The notes beneath the pieces are model-generated. The model made no database searches. It had not been told where the DNA came from and was given only the letters and a program-made list of their open reading frames with translations. Positions 1 through 8,398 of a DNA stretch of 64,000 nt are shown here, piece after piece. The stretch is from contig QLTU01000016.1 in the NCBI GenBank assembly GCA_003268905.1, forward strand, positions 32,224 to 96,223, given 5' to 3'. The translations under genes were made by a program, and so were the position numbers. The stretch's first letter is position 1. The number at the start of each line of letters is the position of its first letter. This DNA is from Acidovorax defluvii (GTDB lineage: Bacteria > Pseudomonadota > Gammaproteobacteria > Burkholderiales > Burkholderiaceae_C).

Positions 1-2
1 TC

Positions 3-161
3 GTGAAGAAGCCGGGCCAGCAGGTAGACGCCGCCGCGCTCGTGGCCTGGGCGCGCGAGAACATGGCGCCCTACAAGGCGCCGCGCGAGGTGCGCTTCAT
101 CGACGCGCTGCCCGCCACGGGCGCGGGCAAGGTGCTGCGCCGCCTGCTGAAGGACGAGTGA
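3..161 (+). CDS. AMP-dependent acyl-CoA synthetase, C-terminal end (partial)
   Basis: The open frame enters from the left edge and stops at 159-161, so only the last 52 residues are present. They read like the small C-terminal domain of an ANL-superfamily acyl-CoA ligase: an MAPYKAPREVRFID segment followed by LPATGAGKVLRR, whose lysine before VLRR is the conserved adenylation lysine of the family (established knowledge). The enzyme would activate a carboxylic acid with ATP and CoA. The substrate cannot be inferred from this fragment. The acyl-CoA carboxylase gene that follows suggests a shared role in acyl-CoA metabolism, which is inference only. Confidence 0.7.
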   Translation: MKKPGQQVDAAALVAWARENMAPYKAPREVRFIDALPATGAGKVLRRLLKDE

Positions 162-300
162 CACCCCCCTGTGGCGCTGCGCGCCTTCCCCCCGCTCTCA
201 CAGCGCTGCGCGCTACGGGCAGGGGGACGCAGCCAGCGCGGCGGGGCGGCCCTTGCGCGGCTGCCCTGGCCTGGGCAGCGACTGTTTCACACGCAGCGCC
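162..300. repeat. GC-rich interspersed repeat (family B), extragenic
   Basis: This block starts directly after the synthetase stop codon. It contains C-runs and G-runs that can pair (CCCCCCTG near 164, GCAGGGGGACGCAGCC near 219) and no plausible gene. A very similar arrangement occurs inverted at 33174-33276, where the reverse complement also reads ACCCCCCTG, TTCCCCCC and AGGGGGACGCAGCC in the same order. A related shorter form lies inside recG. I read these as copies of one palindromic interspersed repeat family. Confidence 0.55.
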
Positions 301-308
301 TAGATCAA

Positions 309-375
309 TGAGATATCAAAGAAATCGGCATCCAGCGCTTATGTAGAAAGCGCCAGAAGCTATCAGAATAGAAGC
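309..375 (-). repeat. Short interspersed repeat (family A), copy 1
   Basis: The strand complementary to the carboxylase gene shows the recurrent pattern of this family: a GCTAT...ATAGC-like arm, then AGCGCTT-like and AAGCGCT-like hairpin arms (here CCAGCGCTT at 331-339 and AAAGCGCC at 347-354), with GAAGCTATC at 356-364. It ends a few bases before the carboxylase start codon and so forms the immediate 5' leader of that gene. Confidence 0.5.
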
Positions 376-381
376 ACAACC

Positions 382-3300
382 ATGAACACGCCGTTCTTTT
401 CCAAAGTCCTGATCGCCAACCGCGGAGAGGTGGCGCTGCGCATCGTGCGTGCGCTGCACGACCTGGGCATTGCCAGCGTCGCGGTGTATGCCGACGACGA
501 CGCCGCCAGTCCGCATGTCGGGGCGGCCACCCAGGCCGTGGCGCTGGGGGCCACGGGTCCGGCGGCCTACCTCGACGGCGCGCGCCTGCTGGCGATCGCA
601 CGCGAGCACGGTTGCGACGCCGTGCACCCCGGCTACGGCTTCCTGAGCGAGCGCGCCGACTTCGCGCGCGCATGTGCCGACGCCGGGCTGCGCTTCATCG
701 GCCCCACGCCCGGTCAGTTGGACCTGTTCGGCGACAAGGCCCAGGCGCGCAGCCTGGCAATGCGCTGCGGCGTACCGCTCATGCCGGGCACGCAGGCGGC
801 GGTTTCGCTCGAAGAAGCGCAGGCCTTCTGGCACTCGCAGCAAGGTGCGGGCATCGTCATCAAGGCCATCGGCGGCGGCGGCGGGCGCGGCATGCGCGCC
901 GTGCAGTCGCTGGACGAGCTGCCCGCGGCCTACGCCCGCTGCCGCAGCGAGGCGCAGGCCGCCTTCGGGGTGGACGGGGTGTACGTCGAGCGACTGATGA
1001 ACAACGCGCGCCATATCGAGGTGCAGGTGCTGGGCGACGGGCGCGAGGCGATGGCGCTGGGCGAGCGCGAATGCACGCTGCAGCGGCGCTTTCAGAAGGT
1101 GGTGGAAATTGCGCCCAGCCCCTCGTTGCCCGGGCCACTGCGCGAGCGCATCATCGGCGCCGCCCTGGCCATGGCGCGTGAGGTGCAGTACGAGGGCCTG
1201 GGCACCTTCGAGTTTCTGGTGGATCTGGCCTTCAGCGATTTGCCCTATGTGTTCATCGAGGCCAACCCGCGCCTGCAGGTGGAGCACACCATCACCGAAG
1301 CTGTTACCGGCGTGGACCTGGTGCAGACCCAGCTGGCCCTGGCAGCAGGGCAGACCCTGCGCGACCTGGGGCTGAACCCCGACCAGCCCCCGGCGCCTGA
1401 AGGCTATGCCGTGCAGTGGCGCATCAACGCCGAAACGCTGGACGCCAGCGGCGGCGCCGTGCCGGGCAGCGGCACGCTCGCCCGGTTCGATCTGCCCGCG
1501 GGCCCCGGCGTCCGCGTGGACACCCATGGCGTGGCGGGCGCCGCGCCATCGCCGCACTACGACACCTTGCTCGCCAAGCTCATCGTGCACACGCGCGGCC
1601 CCCGCTTTGCCGATGCGCTGCGCCGCTCGCAGCGAGCGCTGCAGGAGTGCCGCATCACCGGCGTGGCCACCAACCTGGGCTTGCTGCAGGCGCTGGCCGA
1701 GCGGCCCGAGATGGCCAGCCAGCAGGTGCACACGCGCTGGCTGGAGTCGGTGCTGCCGGACTTGCTGAGCGCTATTGAAAAAATAGCTGATGACGCTTTC
1801 CCACAAAACACTGGAGGCCAAAAAGACCTTGAATCCTCTGCCCCGGCACCCGAAGGCGCCGTGCTGGCGCCCATGCCCGCGCGCCTGGTGCAGCTGAGCG
1901 TGGCCGAGGGCGATGCCGTCGCCGCAGGCGCCGAGCTGGCCGTGCTCGAAGCCATGAAGATGGAGCATGTGCTGCTGGCCCCGCACGCGGGCCGGGTGCG
2001 CCGGCTGCTGGCCGCGCCCGGCGGCTACCTGGCGCAGGGCGAGCCCCTGCTGGTGCTCGATGCCGCCGAGGTGGCGGCGGAGGCGTTGGCGGACGACGCC
2101 GCAGTGCACGACCCCGAACACATTCGCTCCGATCTGCAGCGCGTGCGGGACCGCCATGCCTTCACCCTGGATGCCGCGCGCCCCGCTGCAGTCGCCAAAC
2201 GCCATGCCCAGGGTGGCCGCACGGCGCGCGAGAACATCGCCGACCTGTGCGATGAGGGCAGTTTCATCGAGTACGGCGCGCTGGCCATTGCCGCCCAGAC
2301 CCGCCGTCGCAGCCTGGAAGACCTGATCGCCAACACGCCCGCCGATGGCATGGTGACGGGCATCGGCGGCATCAACGGTGCCACGTTCGGACCCGAGGCC
2401 GCGCGGGCCGTGGTCATGTCGTACGACGCCACCGTGCTGGCGGGCACGCAGGGCATGCGCAACCACGCCAAGACCGACCGCATGCTGGACATTGCAGTGG
2501 CGCAAAAGCTGCCCCTGGTGCTGTTTTCCGAGGGCGGCGGCGGCCGGCCTGGCGACACCGATTCGGCAGTGCTGGCCGGCCTGCACATCCACACCTTTGC
2601 CCGCCATGCTGCCTTGTCGGGCCAGGTGCCGGTGGTGGGCATTGCGGCGGGGCGCTGCTTTGCGGGCAATGCGGCGCTGCTGGGCTGCAGCGATGTGATC
2701 ATCGCCACGCGCGGCAGCAACATCGGCATGGGCGGCCCGGCCATGATCGAAGGCGGTGGCCTGGGCGTGTTCAAGCCCGAGCAGATTGGACCGAGCCGCG
2801 TGCAGCATGCCAATGGCGTGATCGATGTGCTGGTGGAGAACGAGGCCGAGGCCGTGGCGGCCGCGCGGCAGTACCTGTCGTACTTCCAGGGCCGCACCCC
2901 GCAGTGGACGGCGCCCGACCAGCGCACGCTGCGCAGTGTGGTGCCCGAAAACCGCCTGCGTGTGTACGACACCCGCGCCGCCATGGCCGGGCTGGTGGAC
3001 GAAGGCAGCCTGCTCATGCTGCGCACCGGCTTTGGCGCCGGCATCCATACGGCGCTGGCACGCATCGAAGGCCGGCCCGTGGGCCTGATCGCCAACAACC
3101 CGCTGCACCTGGGCGGCGCCATCGACGCGCCATCCGCCGACAAGGCCGCGCGCTTCATGCAGTTGTGCAACGCGCACGGCCTGCCGCTCGTGAGCCTGGT
3201 GGACACGCCCGGCTTCATGGTCGGCCCCGACGTCGAGGCGACGGCGCAGGTGCGCCATGTCAGCCGCCTGTTCGTCACCGCGGCCAGCCTGCGCGTGCCG

Positions 3301-3666
3301 TACTTCAGCGTCGTGCTGCGCAAGGGCTACGGCCTGGGCGCCATGGGCATGACGGCCGGCGGCTTTCATGCCCCTGTGTTCACTGTGGCATGGCCCACGG
3401 GCGAGTTCGGCGCCATGGGCCTGGAGGGCGCGGTGCGCCTGGGTTTCCGCAAAGAGCTGGAGGCACAGCCCGAAGGCCCCGCGCGCGACGCCCTGTTTGC
3501 CGAGCTGCTGGCGCGCCAGTACGCCAATGGCGAGGCCATGCAGATGGCCACCACGCTGGAGATCGACGCCGTGATCGACCCGGCCGACACGCGGGCGTGG
3601 CTGGCGCGGGGCCTGGCATCCGCGCGCGTGGCACCGCTGGCGCACCGGTTTGTGGACACCTGGTGA
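382..3666 (+). CDS. Single-chain biotin-dependent acyl-CoA carboxylase (BC-BCCP-CT fusion)
   Basis: A 1094-residue protein carries all carboxylase activities on one chain. Residues about 5-450 are a biotin carboxylase with ATP-grasp features (glycine-rich VIKAIGGGGGRGMRAV, FIEANPRLQVEH). A biotinyl domain follows with EAMKMEH, the biotinylated lysine being near residue 526. Residues about 600-1090 are an acetyl/propionyl-CoA carboxyltransferase with both subdomains. It would carboxylate an acyl-CoA using ATP and bicarbonate in the cytoplasm. The order and length match the single-chain long-chain acyl-CoA carboxylases described in actinobacteria and Rhodopseudomonas; the actual substrate is unknown. 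A family A repeat is read in frame at about residues 464-482, in the linker before the biotinyl domain. No clear ribosome-binding site precedes the ATG. Confidence 0.85.
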   Translation: MNTPFFSKVLIANRGEVALRIVRALHDLGIASVAVYADDDAASPHVGAATQAVALGATGPAAYLDGARLLAIAREHGCDAVHPGYGFLSERADFARACADAGLRFIGPTPGQLDLFGDKAQARSLAMRCGVPLMPGTQAAVSLEEAQAFWHSQQGAGIVIKAIGGGGGRGMRAVQSLDELPAAYARCRSEAQAAFGVDGVYVERLMNNARHIEVQVLGDGREAMALGERECTLQRRFQKVVEIAPSPSLPGPLRERIIGAALAMAREVQYEGLGTFEFLVDLAFSDLPYVFIEANPRLQVEHTITEAVTGVDLVQTQLALAAGQTLRDLGLNPDQPPAPEGYAVQWRINAETLDASGGAVPGSGTLARFDLPAGPGVRVDTHGVAGAAPSPHYDTLLAKLIVHTRGPRFADALRRSQRALQECRITGVATNLGLLQALAERPEMASQQVHTRWLESVLPDLLSAIEKIADDAFPQNTGGQKDLESSAPAPEGAVLAPMPARLVQLSVAEGDAVAAGAELAVLEAMKMEHVLLAPHAGRVRRLLAAPGGYLAQGEPLLVLDAAEVAAEALADDAAVHDPEHIRSDLQRVRDRHAFTLDAARPAAVAKRHAQGGRTARENIADLCDEGSFIEYGALAIAAQTRRRSLEDLIANTPADGMVTGIGGINGATFGPEAARAVVMSYDATVLAGTQGMRNHAKTDRMLDIAVAQKLPLVLFSEGGGGRPGDTDSAVLAGLHIHTFARHAALSGQVPVVGIAAGRCFAGNAALLGCSDVIIATRGSNIGMGGPAMIEGGGLGVFKPEQIGPSRVQHANGVIDVLVENEAEAVAAARQYLSYFQGRTPQWTAPDQRTLRSVVPENRLRVYDTRAAMAGLVDEGSLLMLRTGFGAGIHTALARIEGRPVGLIANNPLHLGGAIDAPSADKAARFMQLCNAHGLPLVSLVDTPGFMVGPDVEATAQVRHVSRLFVTAASLRVPYFSVVLRKGYGLGAMGMTAGGFHAPVFTVAWPTGEFGAMGLEGAVRLGFRKELEAQPEGPARDALFAELLARQYANGEAMQMATTLEIDAVIDPADTRAWLARGLASARVAPLAHRFVDTW
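1771..1826 (+). repeat. Family A repeat inside the carboxylase gene, copy 2
   Basis: The stretch shows the family signature: GCTATT, ATAGCTG, ACGCTTTC, ACACTGGAGGCC in order. It is AT-richer than the surrounding gene and is translated in frame (LSAIEKIADD and about 12 further residues). It falls between the biotin carboxylase and biotinyl domains, where a flexible linker tolerates extra residues. Confidence 0.6.
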
Positions 3667-3710
3667 GTCTTTGGGAGCAATGGGCGTGCTAAGCTGAAAC
3701 GCTTGTCACC

Positions 3711-3736
3711 AGCCGCACCCGCGTCCGGGTGCGGCG
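3711..3736 (+). promoter_or_regulatory. Stable hairpin upstream of the aminotransferase
   Basis: GCCGCACCC at 3712-3720 pairs perfectly with GGGTGCGGC at 3727-3735 around a six-base loop. No T-run follows, so it is not a classical intrinsic terminator. It sits between the carboxylase stop and the aminotransferase ribosome-binding site (CGGAG near 3755). It could be a terminator remnant or an mRNA-stabilising structure. Confidence 0.4.
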
Positions 3737-3766
3737 CTCACGTCCCCTATCTACGGAGTACCTCCC

Positions 3767-4906
3767 ATGCCCGGCCTTCTGCCCGACATCGATCCCGACG
3801 GCTTGCTCGAATTCTCGGTCGTCTACACCGACCGCGCGCTCAACCACATGTCCAAGCGCTTCACCGGCGTCATGCAGGACATCCTGGCCACGCTCAAGGA
3901 GGTCTACCACGCCCACACCGCCGTGCTCGTGCCGGGCAGCGGCACCTTCGGCATGGAGGCCGTGGCGCGCCAGTTCGCCAATAAGCAGAAGGTGCTGATC
4001 GTGCGCAACGGCTGGTTCAGCTTCCGCTGGAGCCAGATTTTTGACGCCGACACCGGCCTGGGCGGCGGCGCTGTGGTCTGCAAGGCACGCAAGCAGGGCG
4101 AAGGCCCGCAAGCCCCCTGGGCACCGTGCCCGGCCGAGGAAGTGGCGGCCGCCATCCGCGCCGAGCAGCCCAAGGTGGTGTTCGCGCCGCATGTGGAGAC
4201 GGCCAGCGGCATCATCCTGAGCGACGACTACATCCGCACCGTGAGCGCCGCCGCGCACGAAGTGGGCGCGCTGTTCGTGCTCGACTGCATTGCGTCGGGC
4301 GCCATGTGGGTGGACATGCAGGCTACGGGCGTGGACGTCCTCATCAGTGCGCCGCAAAAAGGCTGGAGCGGCTCGCCCTGCTGCGCCATGGTGATGCTGT
4401 CCGAGCGCGCGCGCCAGGCGATTGATGGCACTACGAGCAGCAGCTTCTCGTGTGACCTGAAGAAGTGGATGCAGATCGCCGAGGGCTACGAAAAAGGCCA
4501 GCACGCCTACCACACCACCATGCCCACCGACGCGCTGGTGCGCCTGCGCGACGTGATGCAGGAAACCCGCGAATACGGCTTTGCCAAGGTGCGCGAGGAG
4601 CAGATCGAACTGGGCGCCAAGGTGCGTGCGCTGCTGGAATCGCGCGGTTTTGCCAGCGTGGCGGCCGAGGGCTTCAAGGCGCCTGGCGTGGTGGTGAGCT
4701 ACACCACCGACCCCGGCATCCAGAACGCCAGCAAGTTTGCCGCCGTGGGCCTGCAGACGGCCTCGGGCGTGCCGCTGCAGTGCGACGAGGGGCCGGAGTT
4801 CAAGAGCTTTCGCATCGGCCTCTTCGGGCTGGAAAAATGGCACAACGTTGAGCGCACGGTGGGCCACCTTTCCAGGGCACTGGACCAGATTGCGGCCGGG
4901 TCCTGA
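3767..4906 (+). CDS. Class V aminotransferase (alanine-glyoxylate aminotransferase family)
   Basis: The 379-residue product is a fold-type I PLP enzyme of the class V branch, which includes alanine/serine-glyoxylate aminotransferases. Visible features are the PGSGTFGMEA phosphate-binding region (about 47-56), the conserved aspartate in FVLDCIASGA, and the Schiff-base lysine in SAPQKGWSG (K198). Length is normal for the family. It should move an amino group from a small amino acid to glyoxylate or pyruvate in the cytoplasm; the exact substrate pair cannot be told from sequence. A GGAG motif lies about ten bases before the ATG. Its neighbours do not fix a pathway. Confidence 0.8.
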   Translation: MPGLLPDIDPDGLLEFSVVYTDRALNHMSKRFTGVMQDILATLKEVYHAHTAVLVPGSGTFGMEAVARQFANKQKVLIVRNGWFSFRWSQIFDADTGLGGGAVVCKARKQGEGPQAPWAPCPAEEVAAAIRAEQPKVVFAPHVETASGIILSDDYIRTVSAAAHEVGALFVLDCIASGAMWVDMQATGVDVLISAPQKGWSGSPCCAMVMLSERARQAIDGTTSSSFSCDLKKWMQIAEGYEKGQHAYHTTMPTDALVRLRDVMQETREYGFAKVREEQIELGAKVRALLESRGFASVAAEGFKAPGVVVSYTTDPGIQNASKFAAVGLQTASGVPLQCDEGPEFKSFRIGLFGLEKWHNVERTVGHLSRALDQIAAGS

Positions 4907-4969
4907 TGACCCCCAAGGCTGGCCGGGCGGCGCAGTCTGTGCTGCGGCGCATGCCCCGCGTGGTTGACC

Positions 4970-6268
4970 ATGCAGAACGCTGATCAGAGTCCCGCGCACC
5001 AGTCCTTGCGCGCCGCCAAGCGGCAGGCCCTCGGCCTGCTATTGCTGGTGACCGCGGTGTTCATCGGCACCAGCCTGGTCGAACGCGGCTTGCTGCTCGA
5101 CTGTGTGAAAGCCATGGCCGAGGCCGCCATGGTGGGCGCCCTGGCAGACTGGTTTGCCGTGGTGGCGCTGTTTCGACGCCCGCTGGGGCTGCCCATACCG
5201 CACACGGCCGTCATTCCCCGCAACAAAGATCGCATTGGCGTGAACCTGGCCGCCTTTGTGCGCGACCGGTTTCTCGACCCGCCGTCGCTGGTGGCGCTGC
5301 TGCGGCGTCACGACCCTGCCTTGCGGCTGGCCCAGTGGCTGGGCGATGCAGGCAACGCTGGTCTGCTGGGCCAGCAGGCGGCGCGGTTGCTCAGTGCCGC
5401 CCTGGATACCGTGCAGGATGCGCAGATGGAGCGGTTCATCCGCAAGGCAGCGCGCGCCCTCATCGGGCGGGTGGATTTGTCGGGCACCCTGGCCACGGTG
5501 CTGGGGGCGCTCACCCACAACGGGCGCCACCAGGCGCTGCTCGATGATGCGCTGGGCCGGCTGATCGTGGTGCTGCAGGAGGAAGACACGCGCCACCTGA
5601 TTGCCACCACCATCGTGCAATGGCTCAAGAAAGAGCACCCGCTCAAGGAAAAAATGCTGCCCACCGACTGGCTGGGCGACAAGGGTTCGGCCATGATCGC
5701 CAATGCCCTGGAAGCCCTGCTGGCCGACGTGGCGCAGAACCCGCAGCACCAGTTGCGCGAACAGTTCGACGCGGCCGTGCAGCGGATGGTGCTGCGGCTG
5801 CAGACCGACCCGGACTGGGCACGCAAGGGCGAGGAGATTCGGCGCTATCTGCAGACCAATGCCACCCTGGGCCGCTATGTGCAGGACTTGTGGCAAGGGA
5901 TGCGCGCAGCATTGCAGAGCGACCTGGCCGACGAGCACTCGGCCGTGGCGCGCAACGTGCACGCCATGGGCGCATGGCTGGGCCGCTCGCTGGCGGGCGA
6001 TGCAGCGCTGCGCCAGTCGCTCAACCAGCGGCTGGAAAGTTGGGTGCAAGGGCTAGCGCCCGACGTGGCCCAGTTTGCTGCGCAACACATACAGGACACG
6101 GTGCAGCGCTGGGATGCGCAGGAGCTGTCAGAGCTTATCGAGCTGAACATCGGCAAGGACCTGCAGTACATCCGGATCAATGGGACGGTGGTGGGCGGGT
6201 TGATTGGCTTGGTGTTGTTTGGGGTGTCGCACGCGGGGGAGATTTGGCGGGCGGTGATGTCCGGGTGA
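4970..6268 (+). CDS. DUF445 family membrane protein (YjiN-like)
   Basis: A 432-residue protein of the DUF445 family. It has an N-terminal hydrophobic helix (QALGLLLLVTAVFIGTSLVE), then the family hallmark ALADWFAVVALFRRPLGLPIPHTAVIPRNK split across residues about 50-80, a long helical middle section, and a C-terminal hydrophobic helix (GGLIGLVLFGVSHAGEIW). This topology suggests an inner-membrane protein anchored at both ends. Its function is unknown. I prefer the ATG at 4970; an in-frame TTG lies six bases upstream. No good ribosome-binding site is seen for either. Confidence 0.8.
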   Translation: MQNADQSPAHQSLRAAKRQALGLLLLVTAVFIGTSLVERGLLLDCVKAMAEAAMVGALADWFAVVALFRRPLGLPIPHTAVIPRNKDRIGVNLAAFVRDRFLDPPSLVALLRRHDPALRLAQWLGDAGNAGLLGQQAARLLSAALDTVQDAQMERFIRKAARALIGRVDLSGTLATVLGALTHNGRHQALLDDALGRLIVVLQEEDTRHLIATTIVQWLKKEHPLKEKMLPTDWLGDKGSAMIANALEALLADVAQNPQHQLREQFDAAVQRMVLRLQTDPDWARKGEEIRRYLQTNATLGRYVQDLWQGMRAALQSDLADEHSAVARNVHAMGAWLGRSLAGDAALRQSLNQRLESWVQGLAPDVAQFAAQHIQDTVQRWDAQELSELIELNIGKDLQYIRINGTVVGGLIGLVLFGVSHAGEIWRAVMSG

Positions 6269-6281
6269 GTTTGCGGTAGGT

Positions 6282-6320
6282 TGTTGCTGTTGCTGTTGTG
6301 CTTGTGCTTGTGCTTGTGCT
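6282..6320. repeat. Short tandem hexamer tract (TTGCTG / CTTGTG)
   Basis: Two adjoining hexamer tracts: about two and a half TTGCTG-type units followed by about four CTTGTG units. They lie just downstream of the DUF445 stop and just before the left arm of the large inverted repeat. Such perfect short tandem units can change in number by slippage. Confidence 0.7.
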
Positions 6321-6324
6321 GAGG

Positions 6325-6962
6325 GCGGGGGGCCGGGTCTCGCCCCGGCGGGCGAGGTACTTGTTCTTTGCTTCGCCAAAGAAAAGTACCCAAAAGAAAG
6401 GCGACCCTGCAGTCTGCGACCCCTTCGCGTTGCTACGGGGCAAACCTGCGGCGGGGCGTTTGCGGGGTGCGCCGCATAACTCACTTCGCTGCTGCGCAGC
6501 TGCGTTCGGACAAACGCGGCGAGTCAGATAACGAAGCATGCGCGCTCCGACGCGCATGCCACCCCGCAAACGCCCCGCCGCAGGCGCAGCCAGAAGGGGG
6601 GGGCAGCCCAAAAGCCGGACAGCCAAACAGCCACACGGGCCATCGCTGCGCTCGGCCCACACCGCCCGGGCGCAAGCGCCGCGCGCTGCGCAGACTGGGC
6701 CGAGCGCAGCAATGGCCCGTATGGATGTCCGCTTGCGGGTTCCCTTCAGGATGCGCCGAGGAGCGCAGCGGCCAGCGGATCAGGGCTCGCGATTGTTTGA
6801 GCGAAGCGAGTTTGAGCGAGACCCCGCTGGACGCGAGCACCGCAGGTTGCCCGCAGCGAAGCGAAGGGACGCAGCCTATAGGGTCGCTTTCTCTTTGGTG
6901 ACTTTCTCTTGGCGAGGCAAGAGAAAGTTACTGCGCCGCCGGGCGCACACCCCGGCCCCCGC
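6325..6962. repeat. Large non-coding element with nested inverted repeats
   Basis: The 769 bases between the DUF445 gene and queA hold no convincing gene. The block is bounded by an imperfect inverted repeat of about 80 bases: left arm 6325-6407, right arm 6881-6962. Both arms share GGGGCCGGG, CCGGCGGGCG, a TTTCTTTGC..GCCAAAGAAA-type hairpin and GCGACCC at the inner end. Inside are two further inverted pairs: CTGCGGCGGGGCGTTTGCGGGGTG at about 6447-6470 with its complement at about 6561-6586, and GGGCCATCGCTGCGCTCGG at about 6638 with its near complement at about 6697-6717. The whole can fold as a closed stem with two internal stem-loops. I cannot tell whether it is a mobile repeat or an expressed RNA. 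Confidence 0.65.
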
Positions 6963-6984
6963 ACTCAGCAAAGGCATACTAAAA

Positions 6985-7036
6985 GCTATAAAAACAATAG
7001 CTAATAGCGCTTGCTGTATAAGCGCTAAAGGCCAAA
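6985..7036 (+). repeat. Family A repeat, copy 3, abutting the queA stop
   Basis: GCTATA, ACAATAGCTA, TAGCGCTTG, TAAGCGCTAAAGGCC occur in the family order and spacing. This is one of the best-preserved copies in the window. It ends one base before the complement of the queA stop codon (7038-7040), so it forms the 3' untranslated region of queA and may act as a terminator-like hairpin there. Confidence 0.65.
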
Positions 7037-7037
7037 A

Positions 7038-8141
7038 TCACTCAGAAATTCGCTCCAACAACATCGCATCCCCATAACTAAAAAACCGGTACTCCTGCGC
7101 AATCGCATGGCGGTACAACGCCATCACCCGCTCATACCCCGCAAACGCGCTCACCAGCATCATCAGCGTGCTCTTGGGCAGATGGAAGTTGGTCAGCAGC
7201 ACATCCACCACCTGAAAGCGAAAGCCCGGCGTGATGAAGATATTGGTGTCGCCACTCGCCTGGCCCGAGCGCGCCCAGGATTCGAGCGTGCGCACCGTCG
7301 TTGTGCCCACGGCCACCACGCGCCCGCCGCGCTGGCGGCAGCGCTCCAGCGCGGCCAGGGTGGCCAGGGGCACCTCGTACCACTCGCTGTGCATCTGGTG
7401 CTCGGCCAGGTTCTCGGTCTTGACGGGCTGGAAGGTGCCCGCGCCGACATGCAACGTGACGCTGGCACGCTCGATGCCGCGCGCTGCCAGGTCGGCCAGC
7501 ACGGCGTCGTCAAAGTGCAGCGCCGCTGTGGGCGCGGCCACGGCGCCGGGGGCGCGGGCAAATACCGTCTGGTAGCGCTGGCTGTCCTCGGCGGCGTCGG
7601 GGTCGTGGTCGGTGTTCTGATTGCGCTCGATGTAGGGCGGCAGCGGCAGGTGGCCGTGGCGCTCCATCAGCTCCCAGGGGCTCTCGCCGGCCGGGCCGTG
7701 CAGTGCAAAGCGGAACAGCGGGCCGTCTTCATGAGGCCAACGGCCCAGCAAGGTGGCGTCGAAGCCGCCGCCCTGGCGCCCGCCGGCCATGTGCACGGTG
7801 CTGCCGCTCTGGGGCTTCTTGCTGACTTTCATGTGCGCCACCACCTCGTGACCGGTGAGCACACGTTCGATCAGGAGTTCGAGCTTGCCGCCGCTGGCTT
7901 TCTCGCCAAAGATGCGCGCCTTGACGACACGGGTGTCGTTGAACACCAGCAGGTCGCCCGCGCGCAGCAGTCCGGGCAGTTCGCGAAAGATGCGGTCGGT
8001 GGGGGGTAGGGCGCGGCCGTCAAGCAGGCGCGAGGCGCTGCGTTCCGGGGCGGGGTGCTGGGCAATCAGTGCGGGGGGCAGCGAAAAATCAAAATCGCTG
8101 AGGGTAAAAGTGCGGGCGCTGCCGCCGGGGTGATCGATCAT
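7038..8141 (-). CDS. queA: S-adenosylmethionine:tRNA ribosyltransferase-isomerase
   Basis: A 367-residue protein matching QueA, which transfers and isomerises the ribose of S-adenosylmethionine onto 7-deazaguanine in tRNA to give epoxyqueuosine at the wobble position. Recognisable blocks are [21 protein letters not shown]-equivalent [47 protein letters not shown] and [15 protein letters not shown] place the start at the ATG at 8141 ([11 protein letters not shown]); the open frame extends 80 codons further upstream, but that part runs through hexamer repeats and has no counterpart in the family. Length with this start is close to the usual 340-360 residues. Confidence 0.93.
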   Translation of the reverse strand: MIDHPGGSARTFTLSDFDFSLPPALIAQHPAPERSASRLLDGRALPPTDRIFRELPGLLRAGDLLVFNDTRVVKARIFGEKASGGKLELLIERVLTGHEVVAHMKVSKKPQSGSTVHMAGGRQGGGFDATLLGRWPHEDGPLFRFALHGPAGESPWELMERHGHLPLPPYIERNQNTDHDPDAAEDSQRYQTVFARAPGAVAAPTAALHFDDAVLADLAARGIERASVTLHVGAGTFQPVKTENLAEHQMHSEWYEVPLATLAALERCRQRGGRVVAVGTTTVRTLESWARSGQASGDTNIFITPGFRFQVVDVLLTNFHLPKSTLMMLVSAFAGYERVMALYRHAIAQEYRFFSYGDAMLLERISE

Positions 8142-8204
8142 GGAGCTTGAGGACCGGACGGGTCCGTGCCAAGAAAAGGGGGAGGTGAGGGAGGCGCCGA
8201 TTTT

Positions 8205-8264
8205 CCCACGCCCACGCCCACGCCCACGCCCACGCCTACGCCCACGGTGACGGTGACGGTGACG
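8205..8264. repeat. Two adjacent hexamer tandem repeats in a divergent promoter region
   Basis: About seven CCCACG units (one altered to CCTACG) are followed directly by three GTGACG units. The tract lies 64 bases upstream of the queA start and about 135 bases upstream of the hemerythrin-GGDEF start, between two divergent genes. Hexamer repeats keep reading frame but change promoter or leader spacing when they expand or contract. Confidence 0.75.
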
Positions 8265-8398
8265 CGAGAAAGGCAAGTCGGAGGTAAAGCCACACAACCG
8301 GCCATGCATTGCGCGGTGTGGTGCCTGGGCTGACAATGCCGCCTTGCATTGACGCATCTGAACGCCCGGCCACTCGAACACAACACCTATCTGCCTCT

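Noticed and set aside
316..3645. Open frame of more than 1100 codons on the minus strand opposite the carboxylase gene.
   Set aside because: It is a shadow of high-GC codon use in the real gene: histidine, glutamine and arginine-rich with no domain, whereas the plus strand encodes clear carboxylase motifs.
4909..4955. A further GC-rich repeat copy between the aminotransferase and DUF445 genes (GACCCCCAAGGCTGGCC).
   Set aside because: Only a short resemblance to family B with no palindromic partner; too weak to call.
8205..8264. Hexamer tract as a CRISPR-like array.
   Set aside because: Units are six bases, contiguous and without spacers; no cas genes.
8142..8381. An 80-codon N-terminal extension of QueA through the hexamer repeats.
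   Set aside because: The extension is an arginine-histidine-glycine repeat peptide with no counterpart in QueA, and the internal ATG gives the normal length and start.
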